64,000 nucleotides of DNA from the NCBI GenBank assembly GCA_007922195.1, contig ML681989.1, positions 47,438,451 to 47,502,450 of the forward strand. Reading direction: 5' to 3'. This stretch comes from Podocnemis expansa (Eukaryota > Chordata > Testudines > Podocnemididae). This document shows positions 11,524 to 24,268 of this stretch, in pieces. The notes beneath the pieces are model-generated. The model was not told the DNA's origin and ran no database searches. It saw nothing but the letters and a program-made list of their open reading frames with translations. Position numbers and translations under genes: made by a program. Position 1 is the stretch's first letter, and each line of letters begins with the position of its first letter.

Positions 11524-14500
11524 TGTGAGACATTGCGTTCCTCATATTTAGAAAGAAATCTTTGGAAAGAACTTTTTGTTTCTACTGTAGGTCTTCTCTC
11601 AGGACAAATAACCAGTTTCTAACATTATCATAAAACATAAATAGTTCTTGAGGACTGCTTATCTTCACCCAGAACCCTAACAGCAGCAATTTCTCTTTGG
11701 GGCCATCTAGCTCCAAATGTTTAGTGGTATTAGTTTTTGGGGCCCTTTCTCAAATCCAGTCACATCCAGCTCATATGTACTCATATGTAGGTCTAATGGC
11801 CCTGGGTCAGGCTATCCCAGCAGACACATTTTTTTAGTTTCATTTCAGGATCCATCTTCCTTTTAACAGCCTTTACAATGACACAGCCAAGTTTGTCTAG
11901 TGAAATTCTTTATAGAGAGTTTCTAAAAAATAAAATTGATCTATCCAGAAAAACTTCTGTCACATTTTCGAGGGATTCCAATGTACAGTAATAGGATGCT
12001 TGGAAGACTATTGGCTTCACATTTTTTGGTTAGATACAGAGGACAGTAGTCGTTCCTTTTTATTACTGAGAGCTAATTTTTTATCTCATCTTTTCTCGAC
12101 GTAGAAAACACAAAGCTGAGAAGTATAAGGAAATGCATTATTAATACATCAACAGACAATACATTGTTAGCTGGATCTACATATATATATCTAGAACATT
12201 GTGGATGCAGTCAGAACACAAATTTTCTATCTGACACAAAAAAGTTGCCCTAGCTCTATCATTGTTGAATACTATGACAAGCAACATCAAAAAGTGTAAG
12301 GGGATGATTGTGTGTAACCTGTGAGTGAATTCAAATATCTGGAAAATCTGTAACCTACTTTAAGAATCCCAGGAGGGAAATTTTAGTCTAAGTAAAAAAT
12401 ATATATTAAATTTAAATACTATATAGAACATAGCCATGAATACATCTACTACACCATTTTTATTACATAAAGCATTGAAAGGAATACATTTCACTGTGCA
12501 TCTTTGTGCTATGTGTATATAATGACACTTATACGAGATGCTGCAGATTGGACCTGTTGGAAAACCAGCACATGTGGACAAAATAATCATGGAATAAATT
12601 GGGGTTTTTTCTGCCATATTGAGGTGAACTGCATTTATTTCCACTTTTTTTTTAAACCTCATCTGCACTTTGTCCATTAATCCATCTCTGATAGGATTAC
12701 TAATTTTTCATACCCATTGAGAATCTTGCAAACAGTTGTCATTTAAAAAAAAAAGTTTTGATCATGTAAAAGCAGCGCTTGGAAAAGACTAATAATTAGT
12801 TATGAAGTAATGGGAAATTTAAATTCCAATCTCTCCTAGTGCAAGATAGTTTTGCTTCATCTTATCATGGAGACAGATTTTAGCTTTCCAAATGAGATAC
12901 TGCAACATCTCTAGTGTGGCAGATCATGTGATATTGTACCTCACAACTTCAACATTCTTCTAATAAAATAAAATAAAATAATTAAAAAATGAAAACCTAT
13001 GTTAGATGTATTTTAGCAGCACTGATTTCTTTTATTCTACTTTTACATTTTAAATCACATGGCCAGATTCCAGTCTATGTGTATGTAATTTCATTGTCTT
13101 CAATGGAGTTACTCTTGATTTTATACTCATATCAGGTCAGCATGAGGCCCATTATATTTAAGACCAAGGAATTTAAAAAGTAGTTTATGCAAGATATTTT
13201 ACAGAAGTGATTTTATTAGTGCTTTCTTGTGTTGACCTATGTAAGTCATTCACACTTTCACCAGTAATGAGTAAAGATTTTCATCCTACATACGTGCCAA
13301 TAAAACATGTTAACTATTACGTATTCTGTATCCACATCATGCCACTGAAAACAAGGGAATAGTTACAATTTGTAGTCTGTTAAAAAATAAAGAAGACTTG
13401 GTATTGCATACGAATAAAGAAAACTCTTGAAGAATTGTAATAACTTACCAATTTGTTCCTTTCAAGTGAAGACCACATGGACCTCATCTCTCACATTACA
13501 TCCAGGTGCAAAGACAACTTGCACCCCACAACCAGATCTGTTTCACCAGTCACTCCTGACTCTACACAGTAGTCCAGCATGACTGTCTGTTCTAGTTTAA
13601 TACATACTGATTTATAAAGGCAATAAAATCTGAACATCCATGCTCACTAATTTTTCATGGCACTTTGATTTTGGAATTAGTACAATGTGTTTTGAGTGCA
13701 TGTGTAGAAAGTTTGCTTAACAACCTGAGGTAAGTTTTACTTAACTGCTTACCTCTCTTTCTTCCCTTTTTTCCCCTTGCCCTCCTGCTTGTTCTTGTGT
13801 ATAATTATAAGTTTTTGAAACATTTCAGAATGGATGACTGTCAGGATTCTCTGCTTGTACAATGCAGGGAGATTTAAATTTAGTGAAATACTCTTCATTT
13901 TTCAGAACACTAAAACTGGAAAAATGTTCATGCTATAACTATATGCTGTGTGAACCACTTTCATGTTATCAGAATGCTGCAAGCCCCATGTAAGTGATCT
14001 GTCTTGAAAGAAATCAGTGGCTGACTTGTTCACTGTGCTTGGATACAGTGCTGCAAGACTGACAGAGAAGTCACTGTGCAAAACATTAGTGTTCCCTATT
14101 AAAACCTTACTTAAAATTCTGAAGTGCTTTGGGAAGTCCAAGATTAGCCCAAAGCCGCAAACTCTAACTTTTTCTCAACTTACTTTTGCTCTAATTAAAA
14201 ACCTCACTGTTGTTCTATAAAACAATTTGTATGATATATTTATTAAAAAGGTAGAAATCTAAAACGCTTATATTTTCCACTAAAAATATAATTTGCATCT
14301 ATTTTAGCATTCATAAAAACACAAGCTTAAGATTAATTTAAGATAAACTTATAATAGAAAAACCCTTCAAACTTAGTCAGAGATACATTAACTTTCTGAG
14401 TAGAGGTCTGAAACTTCAAATCTTACATCTTGTTGAGAAATGAATGTCTTAAAACTACAGCAATATGAGGAAGTTTTCACCAGAAATCCTTTTTGATTTT

Positions 14501-14758
14501 TTACTCTGTGTGTGCCACCAAAAAGAATATTGAATGACCCCTGAGGGTTAAAGGACTTTTTTTTCCCACTAGCTATATCATTCTTTCAGAAAGATAGAAA
14601 TACATTTAGTCCCCTACTGTAACCTACAAAACAGGATTTGTTTCAAAATATCAAGAAACTATGAATAATTTTAAAATATGCTCTCTTTGGGTTTTCATAA
14701 TTTATTTCACAAATGATAATTACTTTTCTACTGAAGGAAAGTTAAAACAAATAAATGT
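11524..14758. other. 3' flank of CFAP47, no second gene seen
   Basis: The stretch is AT-rich and no reading frame is protein-like. A short AAAAT-type simple repeat lies at about 12962-12981. The segment 13062-13148 contains an old motif (CAATGGAGTTACTC followed by a -GGCCC-like end) that recurs elsewhere in the window. The 3' untranslated part of CFAP47 lies just below 14759, but its end cannot be fixed. Confidence 0.5.
14701..14706 (-). terminator. candidate CFAP47 polyadenylation signal
   Basis: TTTATT on the plus strand reads AATAAA on the minus strand, about 53 bases past the TGA of CFAP47. It is the first canonical hexamer downstream of the stop. Further copies lie lower (for example near 14236), so the choice is a guess. 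Confidence 0.35.
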
Positions 14759-14968
14759 TCATTTTGATCTTAAAACCAGAGGTGCACCTTTGACAGGGGA
14801 GGATACGCCAGTGGTAATTAGCTTCATATTTTCACCTAAAAAGTTGCGTTGTTGAACTGTGGCCGACCTCGTGTAACCACTAGTAGAAACTACTTTTGCT
14901 GATGCAGTAGGCGGCTTGGTCTGTGGAGGCAGCCCATTGATCTTATATGTCCATTGCATTGATGCTGT
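14759..14968 (-). CDS. CFAP47: CFAP47, last coding exon
   Basis: This exon encodes the final 69 residues and stop of CFAP47, a large protein of the motile ciliary or flagellar axoneme needed for normal sperm tails. The acceptor reads TTTATATTTTCAG before ACAGCATCAATG. The peptide begins TASMQWTYKINGLPPQ and contains QQRNFLGENMKLI and SSPVKGAPLV, patterns I recognise from the vertebrate CFAP47 C terminus. The stop is TGA at 14759-14761. The preceding exon ends in LVIQ at a codon boundary, so the junction gives LVIQ-TASMQW in frame. An in-frame ATG at 15005-15007 upstream of the acceptor is intronic and not the start. No frame damage is seen. Confidence 0.9.
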   Translation of the reverse strand, partial: TASMQWTYKINGLPPQTKPPTASAKVVSTSGYTRSATVQQRNFLGENMKLITTGVSSPVKGAPLVLRSK

Positions 14969-15612
14969 CTGAAAATATAAAGCAGAGGCCTGATATAAAG
15001 CAGTCATGGCCTAATACCTTGAAAGATGTAATAGCTGTTTAACACAGTACTCTTAATTAGAAAACCATTTCTTGCTTTCATGCAGAATACTAGAAAGTCA
15101 AAGAACTGGAACTATATCCATAGAGAAAAAACATTTTCATGCAAAACTAAGAAGAAATTTTCACTTTATGAACTCAGGGCAATGCATTAAAAAAGATACA
15201 TAGCCTAGCCCTTCAGGTAACTGGAACATTTCTTTTTATAGTGAACAACAGTCACGTATGATGTTTTGAAAGAGTTATTTCACAGCATGATGTAACCTAA
15301 AGGAACGAATAGGTTGCTAGGTTTATTTATATACTAGAATTTAATTGTGGTTCTTGTAATAACTGGTATATTAAGTTTTGTTGACTTCATTCAGGTCAAG
15401 ATATTTAAGAGCGCAGCTAAAAATTAGGGCTCAAGGTATGGAAAGTGGAACTAAGGATTCACATCATAAACTTTAGTTTGAGGAATCTTTGCATGAATTG
15501 GACATGATGTTTTTAAACTCCTTTATACAAGCCTCAATGAATCTGTCAGACATTTAGGGACCAGCCCCAAAACTGGTGCACCCCTAGGTGTGTAGCGGAT
15601 ATGGGGCCTCCT
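14969..15612. other. CFAP47 last intron, unremarkable part
   Basis: No extra exon or clear mobile element is seen here. The last 70 bases before the MITE at 15613, with the segment following it, look like the two halves of an older repeat. Confidence 0.4.
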
Positions 15613-15794
15613 GTCTGTGTCTACATCGCACCTAGTTTGAACTTAAAGTTCGAACTAAGTGCTTAGTCTGGACTAACCAGGCAACCTTATTACTTCAAAC
15701 TAAACTTTGCTTAGTTCAAACTAAGAAGTTTCTGAGTTCAAACTAGGCAAAGCCTAGAGTGGACACAAACTAATTGTCTCGCGTAGACATAGCC
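15613..15794. mobile_element. short MITE with TGTCTACA-type ends
   Basis: This 182 bp relative of 11095-11523 has the left end TGTCTACATCGC and the right end CGTAGACATAGCC. It contains several AGTTTGAACTTAAAG and TAGTTCAAACTA words in its interior. The left end is more diverged than the right. It lies in the last CFAP47 intron. Confidence 0.75.
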
Positions 15795-17595
15795 AGTGCC
15801 ACTGAAAGAATTCTGCCACCACTTCTGCTTATGGTGGTGCAAAGCATGCCGGGCCCCCCACAACTGAAAAAATGCTGTAGCTAGTTCTGGCAGCACATGC
15901 AGCAGGCAAAACACAAGCCAGTACTAAAAAGAAGACACTGCTGGCAGTGCATTCAGTGGCCATGGGGGCAAAGGGAGGAGACAAATACCAGTGCCTCTGG
16001 TTCCTTTCTTAGGCATCAGGGTACCCTTGTCTTCCTGGCTGCTAGGCTCCAGGGGCAAAATCCTGGGTTCCATGGAAGCCTGGCACCCTGGATTTATTGA
16101 GCCTTGCCTTTATATATACTTCTGTATATGCAGCAGTGACTTAGTGACCCATCATCTAGTTGTGTATTAAATATTTCTGTGTCCAGTCAACAGTCATCTC
16201 CTGTACTGCTTGAGTTTATCAAGGCAGCATGGTGCTTGCTGTCATCTCATATATGTATGCCGAAAAAGCATTGATCAGGTAGTTACCTCTTACATGCATG
16301 TCAAAGCTTCAGTGCTCTCTCTATTATCTCCTGTACATTCTCTTTCAAGGCAGAATTATGACTGCAGTCATTTCTTATATGTGTAGTTAAGCAGGACAAA
16401 TCTTGCAGTCAATTCTTCAATGTCTGGGCCCATGGTGCCCTAATTTTTAGAAGCATTTCTTTTCTCTGAGTCTATTTAGTACTATCTCTCCTGGCATTAC
16501 CTGTGTGCGTGCGTGCATGCGCACCCATGCAGTAAGATCTTTCAGTTTTTGACTCAAAAACTGTCTATTTATGGATCTATAGACTTGGGTTGCCTTTTGT
16601 CCTGAAGAAATTCAGGCCTGGATACCTACAAAAGTGTGCCAGTTCTGAGGTCCTCTAATAGGGTTTGAGTGGCAGAACCAGGCCTCTGTTGGGTCAAAAG
16701 AAATGAGAAGTGAGGCTGTGCTCTTCTTATATGAACAGGAGATGGAGAATTTTCCCTCTCTCCCAGCCTTGTGATAGCCCTTCTTAGGCTCTGCTTCGTG
16801 ATCTATAGCTGCAGTAACACTTACAAAGCTGCTTTGGAGTAAGGGAGAAAACAGAGAAGGGCCAGTAACTAGGGAGCCTAACACGTCTTCCTCTCCCTTG
16901 CTCCCCAAGGAAAAACAAGATGATGCAGAATCCTCTCCTTTCTCCCACTTCCAGTCACAAAAGTTTTATTATTAACAGTAATTAGCGTGTATCTAGTATT
17001 TCATACATTTAATGCACTGAACAAGCATTAAATGATCTTCACCGCATCACTTAGATGTTATAAATAGGCTTCGAAGGATTAGACTTATCTGTAAATATTG
17101 ATTTCACCCAACACATACCAACCAAGGGAGGAAAAATTCCATTGACAACTGAAATTTAGAGATGGGCAAAGTATCAAAAATGCTTTTTAAAAACTTACTA
17201 GACTTTGACTGAAGGACAAGGAAGGTGAGGTAATACCATTTCTTATCTTTTATATATCTTTTAAGAATATTTAGTTGTATAATTAGATATAACATTTGCT
17301 GTTTTTGTTCCAAAGCCTTTTAACTTTCTGAATCTCCAAGTCCACTGCCATTAAAAATTATCATCTGACAGCCCCACCATTTCCCATATTCCCAAAAGTT
17401 TAAATCAATCAAAATAAAAAATGCTTAAAACCTGTGATTGCATGCAACTGTGAAAATTTAAATATTAAAAAAATAGGGGAAAATATACAAAATTTCCTAT
17501 TGAAATTATAAAAATAAAAATTTTGCCAAAATATTTATAAATAATATTATTTGTAGGTTGTAAATGGGAACGCTGAATATCAGGTAACCTGAACT
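15795..17595. other. CFAP47 intron, no recognised feature
   Basis: No exon is seen. A short alternating GTGC/GCAT run lies at about 16501-16530. The open frames on either strand are not protein-like. Confidence 0.4.
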
Positions 17596-17785
17596 CCCTA
17601 AGGTAGTGGTTCTCAACCTTTTGTAGGTCGACATACATTTGGTGGATTATCATGACCCTACAGGACACACCAGCCCACCCTCACAGGCCAAATCCAATCA
17701 CCTCCGCAGCTCTCCACAACAGTTACCTTGTGTGGCAACATGGTAATGTGTCCCGACACAGTGGTTGAGAACCGCTGCACTAAGG
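17596..17785. mobile_element. short hAT element
   Basis: The element 17604-17777 (174 bp) starts TAGTGGTTCTCAACC and ends GGTTGAGAACCGCTG, which are inverted copies. Flanks are CCCTAAGG (17596-17603) and CACTAAGG (17778-17785), a 7/8 match. The ends are those of the widespread vertebrate Charlie-like hAT MITEs. There is no coding frame. Confidence 0.88.
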
Positions 17786-18543
17786 CACTCAGTTGATCAG
17801 CATCAAAATCAGACTTAGCACTCTTTTGTTACTCACTCCCAATTCTATGCCAATTCCCGTATACTGCTTCTACTATAGCCTGCTTTAACTGTGTGACCTA
17901 GTCAATCTTCCTACCATAGGCATTGTTGGGGGACTTTTGGCAGCTGTATAGCATCTATGTTTCAGAACTGACCACGCTTCCTCTCCTTAGATCGGAGTAG
18001 GATTCTCAAGCCTGAATTTGGCCTAAAGTATTAATTCTCTAACAGATCACCAATACAACCCTCTTATCAAATATGCGTCATCTAATACTGATGTGATGAA
18101 ACATTCCCAGGGCATGTAATGTTAATTTCTATGATTATTTATTGAACATGTCCTGGATAAAGCACTACAGACTACTCTGTAGGGAGGAGTAGGTTTTCTG
18201 CAGCTCTAATTTCCATTACAAACATCTCATATTTGCAACAGTACATATGGAGACAAGAAGGGTGTGACCTGTGGCTAACACACAAAAAAATCTATAATCT
18301 ATTTCTAGTTTATCATCAGTCTTATGCTGCTGTTCATAACAAATTTCAAACATTAATCATTTTTAGCTCTAGAGTCAATGCAGCAATGCTTTCCCATGAC
18401 ATTAGCTGCCATCCTGCTACTGCTGAAGGATATATTAGATGAGGTTTGCAGTCATTTGTTTGTGTTCATATCACAGATAACTAGTGTGCCAGGTATTAGA
18501 ATGTACACTTTGGGGGGCAGGAGCTATCATTTATTATATAGCT
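17786..18543. other. CFAP47 intron, no recognised feature
   Basis: AT-rich intron with no exon-like or repeat-like segment that I can name. Confidence 0.4.
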
Positions 18544-18729
18544 CAGGTGTGGCCAAACTACACCTTGGGAGCCGCAAGTGACTCTTTGATGAAAAAGTGT
18601 GACTCATAGAAGAGTGTCAGCAAATCAATTTAGTAGGTAAAAGTATATGGCTATATGTGTCAATGCGGCTCTTGAAGGTTTAATAATCAGCTTGTGTGGC
18701 TCTTGAGTCCCATAAGTTTAACCACCCCG
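18544..18729. mobile_element. hAT-like element of the 'GTGGCCAAAC' type
   Basis: The left end is CAGGTGTGGCCAAACTAC and the right end is AAGTTTAACCACCCCG, roughly inverted. The interior has the paired GAGCCGCAAGTGACTC and AATGCGGCTCTTG blocks typical of this amniote hAT group. The 8-bp target duplication is not clean (ATATAGCT and ATAGCTGT), so the element is older than the one at 7969-8329. Confidence 0.7.
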
Positions 18730-20216
18730 ATAGCTGTTCAGTGCTTTATACAGTGGGACCAACCTGGACGTGGCCTCTAGGTGCTAGTACAGTATAAAAT
18801 ATTGAACAATAATGCTTCTTTTGTTAAACTAATCTCCAAAAGAAAACAAGGACTTAAACTGTGAAGGTATTTTATCCGTGCTTCAAAGTTTGTCTCTCTC
18901 ACCAAAGAAGGTGGTCCAATCAGAGATAACATCTCAGCACCTCGTCTCACTGAGAGAGAAAGCAGCCTCTCCTGCTGTGCATCTTTAATAGCAGAAACCC
19001 CTGCCACTTATTGGGAATATTTTTTGAAAATGGCTGGTTTAAAAATCGTACTCTTCGCTTTACATGGAGTGTTAAACTAAATGTCCTATACTAAACAGAA
19101 TTACTCTGTAAGTCGTATTTCTGAGATATATAAACACCAAAATAAAGTATACAATCTCTTTAGACCCATTATGCATGTATCATTTATTTTTTAAAAACCT
19201 TCATTACTATTCCATTAAAATCTGAATCAAAATCTAGTTTTACATTGAGTGTTATTACTATGTATAACACAGAGATTAGTTAATCCTTACTCTAAATACT
19301 ATACACTGATATACCTTCATTTTCAGAGAAGATTAATGCAGTCAAGAGCAGGTACCAACAAAAGCCAGCATTAGAAGGCCCTTATGTCCAAAAATAACAC
19401 TGTCATTTTTAAATGTAATTTTTTCTCCGTGGCTAGCTAATTGCCTTATTAACTCCAGCACAAGGTGAACTGGTTTATCTTTATTCATTATGTCAGATTA
19501 ACAATTTAGTCTGAAGAAAGTTTAACCTAAGGATCATATTTATTGTGTGCATGATTCATTGAACACTTCAGGCCAGAGCAAAAATTTGATAGACTGGAGC
19601 AACTAAAATTTACACTAAGATATAAATTTACTAAGAAATTTTTCTTCCTCATAAAATCTGTATGTGATGAAATATATAATATTCATATATTGTTTTGGGC
19701 TGGAATTTAAGTCAAGCTAGCAGGTTATATAAACAGTCAGTTTTATTATTCAGTGATTTTTAACTATAAACTCTATTGTCTTGTGGTTTTGGAAATATTT
19801 TATCATTACAAATGTGTATTTATATTCATTTCTGATGTATGTGTAATGAAGTATATCATTCATTGTCCTGCCTTTTCACTAGTGCTCTCTATTAACATGC
19901 ATTGTTACCTAAGTGGCAGTTACATAGCTATAATTCAGATTTAAAATCAATAAAATACTACTGAATCATGTTACTTCTTCCGAATCATCTTATTTAAGAT
20001 TGGAAGAAACTTATGATATGAAGAATGATTTGGGATGGATCTACTGTAATTCATGCACCCTTTAGATAGGAACATTGAGGCAAAGTATTCTTTAAGGACT
20101 CTTAGAGCAGTCCACTGTGAATAAAGAAAATTCATGATTTAGGATTATGGAGTACAAAATGACCAAATCAGATTGTTTCCTTAATGGACTGTCATTATGA
20201 ACTTTCTCATTAGTTT
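18730..20216. other. CFAP47 intron, no recognised feature
   Basis: AT-rich intron. I see no exon, RNA gene or named repeat. Confidence 0.4.
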
Positions 20217-20298
20217 CCAGATGGGTAGCCGTGTTAGTCTGTTGTAAAGTAAGAACGAGCCCTGTGGCATCTTAAAGACTAACTAAGAAGAAATCTGT
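20217..20298 (+). repeat. 'GGTAGCCGTGTTAGTCTG' dispersed repeat, left copy
   Basis: The start reads GGGTAGCCGTGTTAGTCTG and continues into CCCTGTGGCATCTTAAAGAC, the standard beginning and core of a turtle dispersed repeat. The partner at 20703-20745 runs in the opposite direction, and the MITE 20299-20702 lies between them. Confidence 0.75.
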
Positions 20299-20702
20299 GG
20301 ATATGTCTACACCAGCGCTGCAGGAGTCACCCGCCAGGGTGTCTTGCTGGCGTGTGTGTCTTGCCAGAAACTCTCCCTGCTAGGCTCTAGCACTCTGAGC
20401 CTTGGATGGGATAAAGCATCCTTTCCCCAGCTCTAGCCACACTGCTTTTCTCTCTGCCACACTCAGAGTGCCAGAGCCTGGCAGGGGATTGGCTGTGGCA
20501 GTGGCCATTTTACACAGCCATCTTGCCACACCTAACATGGTGTCCCCCTCCAATTTTAATTGGTAAGTCCAGTCCATGGACATGCCAATTTGAATTGGAG
20601 TTTCTGATGTGGCCATGTCAATTCGACTTTACTGAATTTGAATTAATAATTATTAATTCGAATTAACTAATTTGAACTGAAATGCTAAGTGTAAACATAG
20701 CC
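20299..20702. mobile_element. MITE inserted between two inverted repeat copies
   Basis: The element starts GGATATGTCTACACCAGC and ends GCTAAGTGTAAACATAGCC. It is flanked by an exact TGT on both sides (20296-20298 and 20703-20705), a 3-bp target duplication. It is 404 bp, with a TTAATTCGAATTAA-rich right half. It carries no transposase. Confidence 0.8.
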
Positions 20703-20745
20703 TGTTAGTCTTTAAGATGCCACAAGACTCTTGTTCTCTTTAGTT
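20703..20745 (-). repeat. 'GTGTTAGTCTG' dispersed repeat, inverted right copy
   Basis: TTAGTCTTTAAGATGCCACA is the reverse complement of the core of the copy at 20217-20298. Before the MITE arrived the two copies met head to head, with about 15 bases between them, forming a long palindrome. Confidence 0.7.
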
Positions 20746-23700
20746 GTAGTTAATTTATAATCTGCTACAATGGTAGTTCACCTGGTGTAAAATTACTGCC
20801 AATAGCCAAGCATTGCAGTAAATATTTCTCACTGTGAAAAAATGTTTTTAAAGGGAGGCCTCTTCTTTTGATGCAGTTTGCTAAAGGGACAACTGCTGCA
20901 TTTTTTAAGATGGTGAAAATATACTTCCAGCACCATTTGTTTAATTTTATAATGCAACCTGGAATTCAGCTGATCAGCTTTCTTAAAGAAATGTAGCACA
21001 CAGAATGAATGGGATACAATTAATGTCAATTGCAAAACACTGAGTTTGTTCAAACCTAAACAACAGAGGAGCGAGTATTTTCTTGATGGGTCAGGGTGCA
21101 ATCTACTTAACTACCGCACACAATGCACTATGTAGTTTTTTTAATTATGACTAATCTGATCATCATGACAACCACAGATTGGCTCAAGATGCCACGTACA
21201 AATCCAAATCTGAATGGCTAAACACATTCAAACTTTGGATTCTATATCACACTCATTACACAGCGAAATTTGAACATGAAATGTTTGTGGAACTTCTGAC
21301 AAAGGGCTTGGTTTAGTCTTACTTCATATTAAATAAACATGTGCTTTTTTTAGTGAAGGAATATCTGAAATTTGTTAAGTTCTGAAACCAAGAAAATATG
21401 TAAAGGTACTGTGATGGGGAAGGGATACACTGCTTCTTTGACCTTGAAAAGGTTTGTTTCATATAATGCTACACTCCTTTCTTGCACAAGTAATTCCATT
21501 GACTCGTGTGTGAAGTTTACTGCATCAGGCCCATACAGTATTTCCAAACCCAGAAACTTGCACCATTTCTCTATCCTGAGTGTTATGATGAAACTGAATG
21601 AGTTATAGTAGGAACAACAGTATTGAGACTATAATACGAACACTGATAATCATTAATGGAATTCTAAGGAAAGCACATTGATTAGATTGTACTGTATTAA
21701 AAATAATAAGAATGAGTTTCTGAAAAGAAGAATTGGTTAGTAATATTCAGGGTATCTATTTGAAAAACCTGTGGTTTGTGTGGTCTGCTCCATATCAATT
21801 TTATTATTTTTGATTGCATGTATTTGAAACGGTGTGACCTTTTGCTTTCTACAGTTGCATGGGGCATATCTTGCACATCAAAATGTCTGTTTTTACTACA
21901 ACATCTGTTGAAGTTTAGAACTCTTTACTGGGCTAGCTTGACCATTTTGATTGGCTGAGTGTTTTTCTGTTAAGTAACACTCAGCCTTTTGTGGGAGTGA
22001 GATGGATATCAACAGCGGGGATATTGTAAACTATTCAAGTAGCAATGAGGGGAAAGGTCAACAGGAAAGGAGTGAAAAGGGCATGTATCTTATTGGGGAA
22101 AAAAAACATAGAAACAAATTATGCAATATGAACATGACCATAATCCCATTTTGCTCATGTGTTGATGCTCTTTTCCCCATTTTTTTCCTTTGACTACTTA
22201 AATTGTAATGGCAAAGAATATTTATTATGTTCCATGTGGTGCCCACTGAACTTTGGATTTACTAAATAACAGACCTGTAACTTATACTGCAGATCCATGC
22301 AGCTACTGTCAGTTTTTTCTAGCTATCAGGCAGATACCAGATTCTTATTAGGTTTGCAAGTTTACTGTGAGAATTGAAAGATGGCACATTTCTAATCAGT
22401 GAATACTGCTAGGACAATAAATTACTCCTGCCACCAGTCATTTGATGCAGCTTTCCTGTCCTTTTTCCAGAAGGATATTAACCTCATTCTAGGGTAGAAA
22501 ACAACTTGACTTCAGCAAACTCTCACACCTGAAGCTCTTCTAGTACATCTACTTTGAATGTTCATGCTGTGCCATGATGTAGATCAAATGCAGCAAATCA
22601 GAATCCAGTGGCAGATTTTGAAAATCAAACATATTTAGTGCCTTGCAATGGAACTCAAAATCAGATGGATTAAAACTTTATATTTCTATTTTAATCTTAC
22701 CAGGAACGGGCAAGTCAACATTTTCACCCAATATTAACACTACTGTAGGGTAAAAATCAAAAGAACTGGATAAATAAGACAAGCACTTATAGGTTGAAAT
22801 CAAGGAAGGAAAAGTTCAGGCTAGAAATTTTGAATAGTAGTAATTAACAGAAAAGATCAGCAAGGCAGCAGTTCTGATCCCCCCCCCATTAGTTTCTGTG
22901 AAATGGGTGTGGAAAGGTGCCATTTTAAAAAATGGGCAAACAGGAATATTAAGTTTACAAATCCTGTTAATGACTCAATTTCTTTTTATAAAAAATTAAC
23001 ATCTAAACTACATCACCTCCCTGCAACAGCAGATAACATGGCCCATTCTATTTCTGAAAGTTGAGGGAATGCATGTGAGGATGAAGATGTCTGAGGAGAA
23101 GAGTCGTACACTCACAGTGTGGTATTTAATATCTGCTACTACTTCTAAATGTTGAAATTAGGTCAGGGCTTGACAAAATTCACTACCAAGTAGGTGTCAG
23201 CAGTTTTCTTTTTGATTCTGGGAGGGCACTCTTCTGCTGCATTTCTGTAGTAGACCTATGAGCCATGCTACAAACTCTGGCTGCAATGGCGATCTGGCAC
23301 CTCAGTTTTGTAGAGTCCTGAATTAGCTTAACTAAAATGAAACAGATTCTGACTCCTGTTATATCCTGAAGAATATTTTGATATAGGTAGAAATCCTTCA
23401 GAGATAGAGTTGGTAGAGTGACTCCATTCAAAATCAAAGGAATTATTCTGGATTTACATCACTGCAATGGAGAGCTGATTTTTTCACTAGAATAGATTTA
23501 ATGATTATATAATTTGTGGTATAGCTACCGTACATCCTTTTCTAATGTACAGTAGTTTGTGTGTGAATTGTAGTTAAAAGCTGTGTTAGAAAAATAATGT
23601 GTCAGTACATGAAGGAGGTATGTGAATGGGTACCAGTACATGCAAAAATCCCAGTTGTTGAACAGAAAGGGAGGAAGATAGGTTTGGGATACAGCACTTA

Positions 23701-24268
23701 CCAAAATAAACCCTGATTTTGTTTTTATACTACTATGAATTAATATCAAAATAACTAAATCATGGTAACTGACAAATATAGAAGAAGAGCACCTATGTAC
23801 TGAGAACTAGGCTTAGGCACATGTTTCTGAGCAGCTATCTAGTATGAAGCAGTGTAATATCTATTTAGCAATTCAATTCGGTGCACACAGAACCCCACCT
23901 GGTCACCACGACTTGCACACTGCACCATCCATTTGCCAACATGGCACGACTAATAGTTTTGATATGCTCTTTCACAAGCTAAATTAGTGATTTTGCAGGA
24001 ATAGCAGTACAGACACCTGACTTCTGGAGAGCTGGGTAACAGTACCTACAGTCTGGTTTATTCTGACATACATTTTATCATCTAAGGTTTATTTAGTTTG
24101 GCCTCTATTTTAGATGTATTCATCTATCAATTCCAAAACAGGCCTTTGGATCTTTAGCTGAGATTGTCACAGAACAGGGCCTGGCTAAGTAGGAGAACAA
24201 AAATAGATTTATCTCACCTATACACACCTGCTGACTATCCTAACTTTTGCTAGGCAACAACCACCCTC
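20746..24268. other. CFAP47 intron, no gene recognised
   Basis: No exon or RNA gene is seen. Old motifs shared with 13062-13148 appear at about 21455-21533 and 23423-23472 (CAATGG-AGTT or ATTTACATCACTG blocks). A C8 tract lies near 22880. Confidence 0.45.
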
